Assembly (NCBI GenBank): GCA_036403235.1 | Contig: DASWRI010000031.1 | Span: 1 to 49,120, forward strand | Length of the DNA stretch: 49,120 bases | Origin: JBGTFE01 sp036403235 | GTDB lineage: Bacteria > Acidobacteriota > Blastocatellia > Pyrinomonadales > Pyrinomonadaceae | Direction: 5' to 3' | Shown: positions 1-8,323 of the stretch, piece by piece | Layout: every line of letters starts with the position of its first letter | Numbering within the stretch: the first letter of the stretch is position 1 | Translations under genes and position numbers: made by a program | Notes under the pieces: model-generated | The model's input: the letters and a program-made list of their open reading frames with translations, nothing else | Databases searched by the model: none | What the model was told of the DNA's origin: nothing

Positions 1-1
1 T

Positions 2-88
2 CAAATCGAATCGGTTGCGCCCGTTGATGACGATCTGAATGCCGTCTATCAATACTTAATTACATCCGACGGAGGGCAAACTCGATGA
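2..88 (+). CDS. ABC transporter ATP-binding protein, C-terminal end (partial)
   Basis: Only the last 28 codons are in the window; the reading frame enters from the left edge and stops with TGA at 86-88. The tail reads like the end of an ABC ATPase (a segment such as LNAVYQYLIT corresponds to the 'LEEVFL.LT' end of many export ATPases). The stop overlaps the ATG of the permease gene in an ATGA arrangement, which is typical of translationally coupled ATPase-permease pairs. The identification rests mainly on that coupling, because no Walker or signature motif is visible here. Confidence 0.6.
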   Translation, partial: QIESVAPVDDDLNAVYQYLITSDGGQTR

Positions 89-999
89 GTTCAACGTCTG
101 AAATCAGAGAACAACAGACCGCTGCCGCAAATGCGAGCCAGCCGAATGTGAGCGGCAGCAATAGTAGTAGGGCGGGAAAGTCTTCCTGGTCGCTGTGGAC
201 GCGCCAGACACTCGCGATTATGCGTCTTGAGATCAGGAAAAACTTTTTGAGCCGTCGCGCTCTTCTGCTTTATTTGATCGCGGGATCGCCGCTCGGCTTG
301 CTATCGCTGTTCGCGCTCTTTCGGATGCCGACAGACGATGCGGGAAACTTCGGCGAATTGAGCATTGTTTATGCAGCCATTTACGGCGGGCTGATCCTTC
401 GCACGCTCGTCTTCTTCGGCTGCGCGTGGGTTTTTATGAATTTATTTCGCGGCGAAGTGGTCGACAGAAGTCTGCACTACTATTTTCTCGCACCCGTCCG
501 GCGCGAAGTCCTCGTCGTCGGCAAATATCTGTCAGGCCTCATCGCGACCGTTCTGTTATTCAGCATCACGACAGTCGGCTCGATGTCAATACTCTACTTC
601 TCGCTCTACCCGTCAGAGTCCGCGCGATTTTTTTTCGACGGCGCAGGCGCAGGTCAAATGCTGGCTTATCTTGGAGTTACAATTCTTGCGTGCGTCGGAT
701 ACGGCGCGGTCTTTCTGCTCGTCGGACTGTTTTTCCGCAACCCGATTATTCCGGGTCTTTTGCTATATGGTTGGGAGTGGCTCAACTTTCTGCTGCCGCC
801 GCTATTAAAGAAGTTGAGCGTCATTCATTACCTGCAATCGCTCGTGCCCGTGTCAATGCCCGAAGGCCCGTTCGCGGTGCTCGTCGAACCGACGCCCGCG
901 TGGATTTCCGTGCCGAGTCTGCTGCTATTTACGGGTGTCGTGCTCTTTCTCGCGAGCCTGCACATACGCCGCATGGAGATTAGCTATGCGGGCGACTAA
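85..999 (+). CDS. ABC-2 type transporter permease
   Basis: A 304-residue integral membrane protein. After a Ser/Asn-rich hydrophilic N-terminus of about 45 residues there are six hydrophobic segments, roughly at residues 57-77, 92-118, 147-172, 187-215, 218-240 and 278-297, the layout of ABC-2 permeases. A GGAGGG Shine-Dalgarno sequence lies 8 nt before ATG 85, and this ATG overlaps the stop of the upstream ATPase gene. It probably forms the membrane channel of an exporter of unknown substrate. The downstream lipoprotein gene overlaps its 3' end, so the three genes look like one operon. Confidence 0.8.
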   Translation: MSSTSEIREQQTAAANASQPNVSGSNSSRAGKSSWSLWTRQTLAIMRLEIRKNFLSRRALLLYLIAGSPLGLLSLFALFRMPTDDAGNFGELSIVYAAIYGGLILRTLVFFGCAWVFMNLFRGEVVDRSLHYYFLAPVRREVLVVGKYLSGLIATVLLFSITTVGSMSILYFSLYPSESARFFFDGAGAGQMLAYLGVTILACVGYGAVFLLVGLFFRNPIIPGLLLYGWEWLNFLLPPLLKKLSVIHYLQSLVPVSMPEGPFAVLVEPTPAWISVPSLLLFTGVVLFLASLHIRRMEISYAGD

Positions 1000-1546
1000 C
1001 CGGAAAGCTATGCGCACGGATGAATTTTTACCGCTAACGACGAGAGCGCTTCGGTACGCTCGGAATATGCCGCGCCGGGCATCCTTACTTTCAACATTTT
1101 TAGGATTAGCCTTGCTGTTGGCCGGCTCGTTCGGCTGTGCGCCGTCTTCTTCGCAGGACGACGGTAAACAAAGTCCGTCTGCTGACTTGCCGGAACTTAC
1201 CGAAGATATAATCCGCGAGCGAATCAACGACGCTTATGTCTTAGAAATACCCGAAGAAAACGGAACCGCCGACCCGATTAGTTGGAGATTCAACGAAGAC
1301 GAGCCGAAAGAAATCACCGTCGTCGAGAAACAGATGGAAGGCGCGCGCGCGACCATTCTCTTAGACATCAAAACCAGGTCGGCTTCAGACATGCACAACC
1401 CGCGTTACCTCGCCGGACAAATTCGCACAATGTGGGAGCTAAAAACCGGCTGGGCGCTACGAAAATGGGAGATTGTGGATACTGAGAATATCTCGATGAA
1501 ATACAGAAATCTTCCTAAGCCGCCCGCGCAAAATTCCAACCGTTGA
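986..1546 (+). CDS. Lipoprotein of unknown function linked to the ABC exporter
   Basis: Predicted lipoprotein whose gene overlaps the permease 3' end by 14 nt. A hydrophobic stretch followed by the lipobox LAGSFGC is clear, with cysteine about 51 residues from ATG 986. The start is uncertain. ATG 986 has a good GGAG site 7 nt upstream but gives an unusually long N-region; ATG 1067 (MPRRASLL) would give a textbook 24-residue lipoprotein signal but has no obvious ribosome site. The mature part is hydrophilic, acidic at first, and ends with a Trp-rich segment (RTMWELKTGWALRKW). I do not recognise a family. Its position suggests an accessory role for the exporter (inference). Confidence 0.65.
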   Translation: MRATNRKAMRTDEFLPLTTRALRYARNMPRRASLLSTFLGLALLLAGSFGCAPSSSQDDGKQSPSADLPELTEDIIRERINDAYVLEIPEENGTADPISWRFNEDEPKEITVVEKQMEGARATILLDIKTRSASDMHNPRYLAGQIRTMWELKTGWALRKWEIVDTENISMKYRNLPKPPAQNSNR

Positions 1547-1571
1547 TTATTTCTTAAAAAACTCGACGGCC

Positions 1572-1598
1572 TTGCACAAAAATTCAATTTTTGCGCAA
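1572..1598 (+). terminator. Hairpin after the ABC operon
   Basis: A 13-bp inverted repeat with one mismatch (TTGCACAAAAATT facing AATTTTTGCGCAA around a single base) lies 25 nt after the lipoprotein stop. There is no good T-run after it, so it may be only a weak terminator or an mRNA-end stabiliser. Confidence 0.3.
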
Positions 1599-1677
1599 AG
1601 CTAACCTCGACAGAATCTGTTTAAGAAACAATTAGTTTAAATTCATGAGAAATTGAAATATATGGTGGAAATGAAAT

Positions 1678-1700
1678 AGAGGCATTGTCAAAATGCCTCT
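1678..1700 (-). terminator. Hairpin terminator of tRNA-Val
   Basis: A perfect 9-bp stem (AGAGGCATT/AATGCCTCT) with a 5-nt loop lies 16 nt beyond the CCA end of the minus-strand tRNA. On that strand it is followed by a T-rich stretch (ATTTCATTTCC). Confidence 0.55.
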
Positions 1701-1716
1701 AAGTCGTTGAAAAAAT

Positions 1717-1791
1717 TGGTGCCGACTACAAGATTTGAACTTGTGACCTATCGCGTGTGAAGCGAGTGCTCTACCACTGAGCTAAGTCGGC
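1717..1791 (-). tRNA. tRNA-Val (anticodon CAC)
   Basis: A 75-nt cloverleaf on the minus strand with encoded CCA. The acceptor stem (GCCGACT/AGTCGGC) is a perfect 7 bp, the D-arm is GCTC-AGTGGTA-GAGC, the T-arm is ACAAG-TTCAAAT-CTTGT, and the anticodon loop TTCACAC carries CAC, reading GTG (Val). The outermost anticodon-stem pair is C27-U43, a mismatch; the remaining four pairs are canonical. A hairpin terminator follows. Confidence 0.95.
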
Positions 1792-1866
1792 GCGGGAATT
1801 TTAAAGTTTCGAAAACATGTCCTGTCAAAACGTCAAAAAGAGGTCGGACAATTTATTCTTTTGCCG

Positions 1867-2349
1867 TTAAATCGACGGGTCGTCGGCTTTGGCCGGGCGA
1901 TTTTCTTCGGTGGCTTTCGTCGTCGCCAGGGTCGAATCAAAATAAAAATGACGGTTTCCCGTCGCCTGGATGCCTTCGCCGACCTGCGGGTCGGCGTTGA
2001 TTGAATAAAAAGCCGGTTTTGTGCCCGAAGGCTCTTCGACTTTCATCGTAAAAATATAACCGTTAACAACCGGAGTCGTTCCCGCAAATTTTTCATCAAA
2101 AGAAGCTGATTTAATCAATTCATCAAAATTCGCGGCAAATTTCCCCTGATGTTTTGAGCTGTAGCCGGCTTGCAGCGTTTTGATGGTTTGGAAAGATTGG
2201 ACGGCGGTCGTTTCGTTTCCGTTTCTGACCATCGATTGCCAGGCGGGAACGCCGACGCCAATCAAAAGCGCGATGATTGCGATTACAATCATCAACTCGA
2301 TTAAGTTAAAACCCTGCTGGTTTTTAAATTTTCGACGTAAATTTTTCAT
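1867..2349 (-). CDS. Type IV pilin-like protein (PilA family)
   Basis: A 160-residue class III signal protein. The short basic leader ends in QQG, followed by FNLIELMIVIAIIALLIGVG. This is the prepilin peptidase site (cut after Gly, N-methylated Phe) with Glu5 and a hydrophobic helix of about 22 residues. The C-terminal part has aromatic beta-strand-like segments typical of major pilins or pseudopilins (ADPQVGEGIQATGNRHFYFD). ATG 2349 is preferred over the GTG at 2385, because the longer form would place a basic 12-residue extension before a normal leader and has no Shine-Dalgarno site. It is a single gene with no assembly genes nearby. It could be the pilus subunit or a type II secretion pseudopilin. 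Confidence 0.85.
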   Translation of the reverse strand: MKNLRRKFKNQQGFNLIELMIVIAIIALLIGVGVPAWQSMVRNGNETTAVQSFQTIKTLQAGYSSKHQGKFAANFDELIKSASFDEKFAGTTPVVNGYIFTMKVEEPSGTKPAFYSINADPQVGEGIQATGNRHFYFDSTLATTKATEENRPAKADDPSI

Positions 2350-2571
2350 ATAAATATAACTCTTTATCCTCCGGGTTTGTTTCACGAAGAATTATTTAAT
2401 AAGTTTCAAAATTTTAGATGCATTTGCGGCAAATTTGCAAGCAGGAGAAATCTTCTACGAACTTTTTTCCGCCTCCGTCATCATAACAAAACAACTTTGC
2501 AAAATTTTGATGCAGATTTTCCGATAAATTTTGTAAAATAGATTTGGCATTTTTGTTTTTAAATAAAATTA

Positions 2572-3570
2572 ATGAGAGATTGGATTATCAACCAGACAGA
2601 AACCACAGCCGAATTAAAAGCGCCCGCCCTCGACGCCGTCGCCAAAATCAATCAGATAAAATCGGTTATCGAGACGGTTATCAGAGGAAAATCGGAGACC
2701 GTCAAATTTGCTCTGGTCGCACTTCTCGCCAAAGGACATCTTTTGATTGAAGACGTTCCCGGCATCGGAAAAACGACGCTCGCCAACGCTCTGGCGCGTG
2801 CGCTCGACCTTTCTTTTCAGAGAATTCAGTTTACTTCCGACCTTTTGCCGTCCGATGTTATCGGGCTTTCGATTTTCAACCAGCGAAGCGGGAATTTTGA
2901 ATGGAACGCCGGGCCGATTTTTTCAAATATCGTGCTGGCCGACGAAATCAACCGCGCGACGCCGAAAACACAGTCGGCGCTTCTCGAAGCGATGTCCGAA
3001 GAACAAATTACGGTCGAAGGCGTCTCGCGCCCGCTGCCGCTGCCGTTTATGGTCGTCGCCACGCAAAATCCGGCCGAGCATCACGGCACATATCCTTTGC
3101 CCGAATCGCAGCTCGACCGTTTTATGCTGCGTCTCCACGTCGGCTACCCGAGCAAGGCGGACGAGCGCGAAATTTTGCGCGACCGCGAGCGCGAAAATCC
3201 GCTCGAATTCGTGCGTCCCGTCATGACTGAAGCGGACGTTTCCGAATTGCAGCAGATGGTTTCCGAAGTTCGCGTCGACGAAGCGCTGGTCGATTATCTA
3301 TTAAATATCGTCGCCTTAACGCGCGAAAACGAAGCTCTCGAACTCGGCATCAGCCCGCGCGGAACGCTCGCGCTGTTTCGCTCATCGCAGGCTTTCGCCC
3401 TGATTGAAGGCCGCGATTACTGCATCGCCGACGACATCAAGCGGCTTGTCCTGCCGGTTTTCGCGCATCGCGTCATCGTCAACTCGCGCAACCTGAATCC
3501 GAAACGCCGGACTTTTGAAGCCGAACAGATTTTGCACGACATTTTGCAGAAAACGAAAGTGCCGGTTTAG
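2572..3570 (+). CDS. MoxR family AAA+ ATPase
   Basis: A 332-residue cytoplasmic AAA+ ATPase of the MoxR (AAA_3) group. Walker A is GIGKTT at residues 64-69, Walker B is LADEINRA near 122-128, followed by TPKTQSALLEAMSE, and sensor 1 is VVATQNP; a lid domain occupies the C-terminus. MoxR proteins act as chaperones or activators of partner proteins with VWA-like domains. The next gene encodes a DUF58 protein, the classic partner, so the pair probably works together on an envelope or metal-insertion task not identifiable from sequence. No strong Shine-Dalgarno site precedes ATG 2572. Confidence 0.92.
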   Translation: MRDWIINQTETTAELKAPALDAVAKINQIKSVIETVIRGKSETVKFALVALLAKGHLLIEDVPGIGKTTLANALARALDLSFQRIQFTSDLLPSDVIGLSIFNQRSGNFEWNAGPIFSNIVLADEINRATPKTQSALLEAMSEEQITVEGVSRPLPLPFMVVATQNPAEHHGTYPLPESQLDRFMLRLHVGYPSKADEREILRDRERENPLEFVRPVMTEADVSELQQMVSEVRVDEALVDYLLNIVALTRENEALELGISPRGTLALFRSSQAFALIEGRDYCIADDIKRLVLPVFAHRVIVNSRNLNPKRRTFEAEQILHDILQKTKVPV

Positions 3571-3577
3571 GAAGGAA

Positions 3578-3642
3578 TTTCACCACACAGACACAGAGAG
3601 GCGCAGAGAGTGAAAGAATAATAAAAAACTCTGTGTCTGTGT
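3578..3642. repeat. Octad (CACAGAGA-type) hairpin repeat
   Basis: Between the MoxR and DUF58 genes, ACACAGACACAGAG (3585-3598) faces its exact complement at 3629-3642, giving a perfect 14-bp stem with a 30-nt loop. The left arm continues as further CACAGAG/GCGCAGAG units. Same family as 5096-5329, 36087-36159 and 44237-44300. Confidence 0.75.
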
Positions 3643-3652
3643 AGTTAATAAT

Positions 3653-5089
3653 TTGATGAATTTCAAGACGCTTCGCCAACTTTTCAGCCTGCGCGATATT
3701 CGCAATGCGATTCTCGGGCTTTTTGTGGTGGTCGGCGGGCTCGGTCTGGCTTTTCTGACGCTTTACGCGCACCAATCGGGAAACGCACCGCTGGCCGGAG
3801 TTTTTGCGGCGATTTCAATCGTTTTCGTTTTGCTGATTTTGATTTTTGTTGTCCCGCCGCTCGCGCGTTCGGCCAGCGCCGAAGCTTCGCAGATGAATCT
3901 GCCGTTTGAATTTACGGTCGGCGGCGCGATAATTTTAGGTTTAATCGTAATCGTCGGTTTTTCGGCGTGGAACACCGGCAACAATCTGCTTTTTCTGGTG
4001 CTTTCGCTGCTCGTCTCGGCGCTCGTCGTCGGCTTTTTTATCGGAAGCTTTGCCCTGAAAAAACTCGACATCAAGATGCGTTTTCCCGAAACGATTTTTG
4101 CCGAAGAAGCGACGCCGATTCTCGTCAGCCTGAACAACCGGAAACGGATTTTCCCCACTTTTTCGGTCGTTACGGAAGTACGCGGGAAAGAGCGCGAAAA
4201 ATCGATTGTGCTGGCCGATATAAAAAAGATTCTGCCCGAGAAATGGGCGGAGAAAATCACGCGCCCGCCCGTCATCAAGCATACTCTGGATTATTTCGTA
4301 CACGTTCCGCGCCGCTCGGACGTGGAAAACAAGGTCGAGCACGTTTTTCCGTTTCGCGGGCGATTTATCATCAAGGATTTCGAGCTTTCGACCAAATTTC
4401 CGTTCGGTTTTTTCCGGCATCGCAGGCGTCTTTCGGCGCAGGAAGCCGAGATTGTAATTTTTCCGAAATCAGCGCCGCTTGACCGCGAAACAATTGATTT
4501 GCCATTAGAAATCGGAAAATTCGTGACGCAGAAAAAGGGTCTCGGGCAGGATTTGCTCTCGATGCGCGATTATCAGCCGATGGATGATTTGCGGCACGTC
4601 GACTGGAAAGCGACGGCGCGCACGCGTCGCCTTATCGTCCGCGAATTTTCCGCCGAGGACGATAAACGCGTGACAATCTTTTTCGACACGCGTTTTGTGC
4701 CCGAACTGGAAGAAAAGCCGCTCACTCTGCGCGAGAAAATCGAGGCCGAGCAAAAGGGGAAACTTTCGCCCGCTTCGAAGCGTTTTGAAAAAGGCGTCAG
4801 TCTCGCCGCTTCGATTTTGACGCATTTTGCCGAAGAACAGGGCGAGATTCGTTTGATAATCGACGAAACGGCGGGCGAGTTCGGCATCGGCCGCCAGCAT
4901 CTGAACGAATGTCTGAAACGGCTCGCGCTAATCGAGCCGAATTTTGACGAAAATAAAGAATTTTCCGCCGAAACTCTGGAAGAACTCTTTACCGAGAGGG
5001 AAAATAGTTATACATTTCTGGTAACGGCGGAAAACAAGTCGGGATTTCCCGGCGAATTATTTTATAAAGCCGAGATTGTTGGTTTTTAA
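3653..5089 (+). CDS. DUF58 domain protein, membrane anchored
   Basis: A 478-residue protein. Hydrophobic segments near residues 18-38, 45-67, 85-104 and 108-132 anchor the N-terminus. The DUF58 signature lies at about 295-345 (GLGQDLLSMRDYQPMDDLRHVDWKATAR written in two parts as GLGQDLLSMRDYQ and DLRHVDWKATAR), followed by a VWA-like fold start (VTIFFDTRF). DUF58 proteins are usual partners of MoxR ATPases. Two unusual stretches are an acidic/charged loop near 360-385 and the C-terminal acidic tail. The gene is separated from moxR by a hairpin repeat, so co-transcription is likely but may be modulated. Confidence 0.85.
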   Translation: MMNFKTLRQLFSLRDIRNAILGLFVVVGGLGLAFLTLYAHQSGNAPLAGVFAAISIVFVLLILIFVVPPLARSASAEASQMNLPFEFTVGGAIILGLIVIVGFSAWNTGNNLLFLVLSLLVSALVVGFFIGSFALKKLDIKMRFPETIFAEEATPILVSLNNRKRIFPTFSVVTEVRGKEREKSIVLADIKKILPEKWAEKITRPPVIKHTLDYFVHVPRRSDVENKVEHVFPFRGRFIIKDFELSTKFPFGFFRHRRRLSAQEAEIVIFPKSAPLDRETIDLPLEIGKFVTQKKGLGQDLLSMRDYQPMDDLRHVDWKATARTRRLIVREFSAEDDKRVTIFFDTRFVPELEEKPLTLREKIEAEQKGKLSPASKRFEKGVSLAASILTHFAEEQGEIRLIIDETAGEFGIGRQHLNECLKRLALIEPNFDENKEFSAETLEELFTERENSYTFLVTAENKSGFPGELFYKAEIVGF

Positions 5090-5095
5090 GAAATA

Positions 5096-5329
5096 TTCAT
5101 CACAGAGACACATGGAATACGGAGAAGTTTTGGGAGTTTTTCATTTGGCAACCGGTAATAATTTCAAAAGTTATTCCACAATGTCAAATAGTTGTTTATA
5201 TTGATGATAGATGTGTGGAAGCATTAGCATATAAAATCAAGAAACTATTTGGAGAAACTAATAAATTCCCAGAAAAAGTTTTATGGATTGCATAAATTTC
5301 TCTGTGTCCCCTGTGCCTCTGTGGTGAAA
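5096..5329. repeat. Split octad hairpin repeat enclosing an A/T-rich insert
   Basis: The left half-element (TTCATCACAGAGACACA, 5096-5112) and the right half-element (reverse complement TTTCACCACAGAGGCACAGG and so on, 5298-5329) belong to the CACAGAGA repeat family and face each other, but about 185 nt of A/T-rich DNA lies between them. Other copies of the family have loops of about 30-45 nt. The insert contains an open frame described separately. Confidence 0.6.
5128..5295 (+). pseudogene. Cryptic open frame / gene fragment inside the repeat
   Basis: An uninterrupted frame running from the left repeat arm to TAA at 5293-5295 encodes about 55 residues of protein-like composition (for example IVVYIDDRCVEALAYKIKK and LFGETNKFPEKVLWIA). 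There is no in-frame ATG, only a late GTG around 5212. It is more A/T-rich than the flanking genes and is enclosed by the two halves of an octad repeat. It looks like the 3' end of a displaced gene, though chance openness cannot be excluded at this length. I do not recognise the family. Confidence 0.3.
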
Positions 5330-5402
5330 TAAAATTTTCTTGTCACAAAAAGCAATTCTGCGGTGTATTACCTATGAAAGCCGTAGTTGGTGCTTTACAA
5401 AA

Positions 5403-5978
5403 ATGACCGAAGGCGTGAAAACATTGATGGACGCGATGTCCGAAGCTGGAGCAACTGTAGCGAGAGAAAAAATCGGGTTTGATGAGGCTTTTACGCTTCA
5501 TCACCGGACTGTCTTTCGCACGGCGCGTTCGGTCGTTCGCGACGAAATGCTGGCCGAAGACGTGACGCAGGAAGTTTTTATTCGCCTGTATCATAATCAG
5601 GACGCGATAAAAGATGAGGAAATGCTCCGGCCGTGGCTCATTCGAGTGGCGCTGAACGTCGCGCGCAACACGATTCGGGGAAATATTCGGGCAAACACGC
5701 GCGAGGAAATTTACGTCAAAGATACGGACGAAGCGAGCGCGACGACGGTTGAAACTGATTTTGAAGAGCGGGAACGGGCAAAAGAAGTTCATCGAGCTTT
5801 GAGTTTGATAAAAGAGCCTTTAAGAAGCTGTCTGGTGCTCAAACAGCAGGGACTTTCTTATAAGGAAATCGCCGAGACGCTTTCGTTGACGGAAACGAGC
5901 ATCGGCACTTTTATCGCCCGCGCGCGGCAGGAATTTGCGCGGCATTACGGCAAAATCGGGAGAAATAACATTTTATGA
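5403..5978 (+). CDS. ECF-type RNA polymerase sigma factor
   Basis: A 191-residue sigma-70 family factor. Region 2 is visible as FDEAFTLHHRTVFRTARSV with the downstream AEDVTQEVFIRLY helix. Region 4 is the HTH LSYKEIAETLSLTETSIGTF followed by ARARQEFARHY. The frame is open to a TTG at 5340, but ATG 5403 is the first conventional start. It directs RNA polymerase to a small regulon in response to an envelope signal. The stop overlaps the ATG of a zinc-binding anti-sigma gene (ATGA), and a DUF4097 gene follows 31 nt later, so the three form a regulatory operon, probably autoregulated as is usual for such pairs. Confidence 0.88.
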   Translation: MTEGVKTLMDAMSEAGATVAREKIGFDEAFTLHHRTVFRTARSVVRDEMLAEDVTQEVFIRLYHNQDAIKDEEMLRPWLIRVALNVARNTIRGNIRANTREEIYVKDTDEASATTVETDFEERERAKEVHRALSLIKEPLRSCLVLKQQGLSYKEIAETLSLTETSIGTFIARARQEFARHYGKIGRNNIL

Positions 5979-6880
5979 AAGAAAATTGTTTTGACATAGG
6001 AACAATTCAAGCCTTTTTAGACGGCGAACTCGCTTCCGATACGCTCGAAAACGTGGCGTGCCACCTGGCTCTGTGCGACGAATGCGCTTTGCAGCTGGCC
6101 GACGCAGAAGAAGAAACCGCTTTTGCTTTTAACGCTCTCGAACAGGAATTTAACACGCTCGTCCCGACGCACCGGCTGTGGACGAAAATCAACAACACGA
6201 TTGAAAGAGAAAGAAAATCATTCTGGACGCCGATTCTGGCATTTTTCAGAAATCCGGCAATGGTTACGTTTGCGGCATTCCTGATTGTTTTCGGGCTTTT
6301 CGTCGCTTATCTGAATCTGGCAAATAACTCTTCGCCGGTAATTGCCGACGTTCCGCAAAACAAACCGGCGGCAATCGTTCCGATTTCAAAACCCGATACG
6401 ATAAATCAGACGAATAATCAAAATCCGGCTGATGCAATACCGGAAAACAAAGGCTTTAAGGACACGCGAGTCGCCGCGACCGACAGGGACGCTAAAAATT
6501 ATCGACCGACAAACGCGAATCTAAATTCGAACAGACCGAAAACGGACGCCGAAAACGCGCCGAACAATTTTGCCACTCCGAAAGCGCAGCCCGCCGTTTA
6601 CCAGTATCTGCCCGGCGAGGAAAGCTATATCAAAACGATTGCGACTTTGGAAAAAACGGTTGACTCGCGCAAAGACGAAACTCTAAAACCTTCTTCGCGC
6701 ATCGCTTATGAAAAAGATTTGGCGATTGTCAACGACGCAATCGGTAAAATGAAGGCCGAGGTTAAGAAAAATCCGAAAAACGAATCGGCCAAACAGATAC
6801 TCCTTGCTTCGTATCAAAGCAAAGTCGATTTGCTGAATTCGGTTGCCGGAAAAACCGAGCTGATGGCTTCACTGAGATAA
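5975..6880 (+). CDS. Membrane anti-sigma factor with zinc-finger (ZAS/zf-HC2) domain
   Basis: A 301-residue protein. The cytoplasmic N-terminus has the ZAS motif H30-x3-C34-x2-C37, with C5 as a possible fourth ligand. One membrane helix lies at about 88-112 (AAFLIVFGLFVAYLNLA). The outer region starts with an Asn/Pro/Asp-rich linker (about 115-205) and ends in a helical segment (about 215-300). Zinc anti-sigma proteins hold their ECF partner inactive until a signal arrives; the overlapping start with the upstream sigma gene strongly supports pairing. The long low-complexity periplasmic linker is unlike short ZAS proteins and may serve as the sensor arm (inference). Confidence 0.85.
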   Translation: MKENCFDIGTIQAFLDGELASDTLENVACHLALCDECALQLADAEEETAFAFNALEQEFNTLVPTHRLWTKINNTIERERKSFWTPILAFFRNPAMVTFAAFLIVFGLFVAYLNLANNSSPVIADVPQNKPAAIVPISKPDTINQTNNQNPADAIPENKGFKDTRVAATDRDAKNYRPTNANLNSNRPKTDAENAPNNFATPKAQPAVYQYLPGEESYIKTIATLEKTVDSRKDETLKPSSRIAYEKDLAIVNDAIGKMKAEVKKNPKNESAKQILLASYQSKVDLLNSVAGKTELMASLR

Positions 6881-6911
6881 GGGAAAACGGTAAAGAAAAG
6901 GAAAAGACGAG

Positions 6912-8060
6912 ATGATTTTGAAATTTAAAAATTTTAAGGGAAGAGTTTTGCCTTTTATCCTTTTCGCCATTTTCGCGGCCAGCACCTTTCTCGTCTCAGG
7001 ACAGGAAATTCCGAGTAATATTCCGAGATACAATTCGAGTTATAAACCGACGCCAACGCCTCCGCCGACAAATCCTAATAAAGTCGTAGTTACGGTTCCG
7101 AACAAGAATATCGTAGTTGCTCCGACTCCGCCCGTTGTCAGCAAAAACAAGGAAAAAATCAAGGAAGTAAAAAACAAAAAGCAGATTTTGAACGAAGGCG
7201 ACACGCCGGCTGAAAAATCGATTACCGTCAGTCCGAACGTGGCCGTCAATCTTTGCGTTTCGGAAGGAAACATCAAGATAAACGGCTGGGACCGCAACGA
7301 AATCCGCGCTTATATTAACGGCGGAAGCCAGGTCGGTTTTCAAATTCAGCAAAAAGACAAAGCGTCGGGCAAAGCGGCGCTGGTAAAAATTCTCGGTTTT
7401 GACCCGGCAAAAAACAATGAGGCCGACGCCGAAGAATGTCTTTCGGGCGACGAAATCGAAATCGATTTGCCGCGCGGCGCTTCCGTCACCGTAAAAGGCG
7501 CGGAATGCGACACGACCATCGAATCGGTTAAAAAGGTAAACGTCGAAAATCGCGGCGGCAATATTTTTCTAAACGAAGTTAAATACGGCATTTCCGCGAA
7601 AACTTATTACGGCAGCATCACGGTCGGCAAATCGAGCGGCCCGATGATTTTGGAAACTTCAAACGGCAATATCGTCGCCTACGAAGTGAGCCCGAGCGAA
7701 ATCGGCGATTCTTTCAGGGCGAAAACGATAAACGGAATGATTACCCTCCAGCAAATCGAGCATTTGCTGGCGGAAATCAGTTCAAATTCCGGCTCGATTC
7801 GATTTAACAGCGAGTTTTTAAGCGGCGGCCAATACACTTTCGGCACATTGGACGGCTCGATTCTGCTGACGATACCGGAAAAATCTTCGTGCAAAATCAC
7901 CGCTTCATACGGCGGGCAGTTTACTTCGGAAATTCCGCTGCAAAACCAGAAAATAACCAATCCGGGCAGCGTCAAAAATCTCACCGGTCAAATCGGCGAC
8001 GGCGAAGCAGCGCTCAGCCTGACGACTTACAGCGGAAGAATCAATATCAAAAAACAGTAA
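6912..8060 (+). CDS. Secreted DUF4097-type beta-repeat protein
   Basis: A 382-residue exported protein. The signal peptide runs from residue 1 to about 33 (FILFAIFAASTFLVSGQ). A Thr/Pro-rich linker follows (YKPTPTPPPTNPNK) and a Lys-rich patch (NKEKIKEVKNKKQ). From about 100 to 380 there are repeated short strands of the DUF4097 / putative adhesin type (for example VSEGNIKINGWDRNEIRAYI, TSNGNIVAYEV, TYSGRINIK). These right-handed beta-helix-like domains are often encoded beside sigma/anti-sigma or PspC systems. It is the third gene of the sigma operon and may be its target or a surface sensor; the molecular function is unknown. Confidence 0.75.
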   Translation: MILKFKNFKGRVLPFILFAIFAASTFLVSGQEIPSNIPRYNSSYKPTPTPPPTNPNKVVVTVPNKNIVVAPTPPVVSKNKEKIKEVKNKKQILNEGDTPAEKSITVSPNVAVNLCVSEGNIKINGWDRNEIRAYINGGSQVGFQIQQKDKASGKAALVKILGFDPAKNNEADAEECLSGDEIEIDLPRGASVTVKGAECDTTIESVKKVNVENRGGNIFLNEVKYGISAKTYYGSITVGKSSGPMILETSNGNIVAYEVSPSEIGDSFRAKTINGMITLQQIEHLLAEISSNSGSIRFNSEFLSGGQYTFGTLDGSILLTIPEKSSCKITASYGGQFTSEIPLQNQKITNPGSVKNLTGQIGDGEAALSLTTYSGRINIKKQ

Positions 8061-8071
8061 AATTAGTCGAT

Positions 8072-8098
8072 AGTTGAAAGTGGAGAGTGAACAGTTTG
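8072..8098. repeat. Degenerate heptad repeat
   Basis: Reads AGTTGAA-AGTGGAG-AGTGAAC-AGTTTG, a 7-nt period with the same GTGA core as the heptad arrays at 15276, 33405, 33957 and 39720. A partly similar stretch occurs near 8250-8276. Confidence 0.45.
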
Positions 8099-8323
8099 TT
8101 TTGGCAAAAATAAACTTTACTCACCGAACGCTTGAGCTGACGTGAGGCGCTCTCGCTACGCCCGCCGAAATTTAACAGACAAGCTAACAAACAAAGTCGC
8201 CGCCCGCGCCGTCAGCGCGAAGGCTGCGATTATCAGCAAGAAAGCGAGATTGAAAGTAGAGTGAGTAAATAGAGATTTTGTTTTCATAGATATTGAGTGA
8301 AGCTTTTTCAACATTTATGTGTG

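Noticed and set aside
426..983. Arg-rich open frames overlapping known genes (for example in the permease, MoxR and pckG genes)
   Set aside because: They are out-of-frame shadows of clearly supported genes with unnatural Arg/Ser composition.
2545..2561. Sigma-54 promoter upstream of the MoxR gene
   Set aside because: TTGGCA resembles the -24 half, but there is no GC at -12 with the required spacing.
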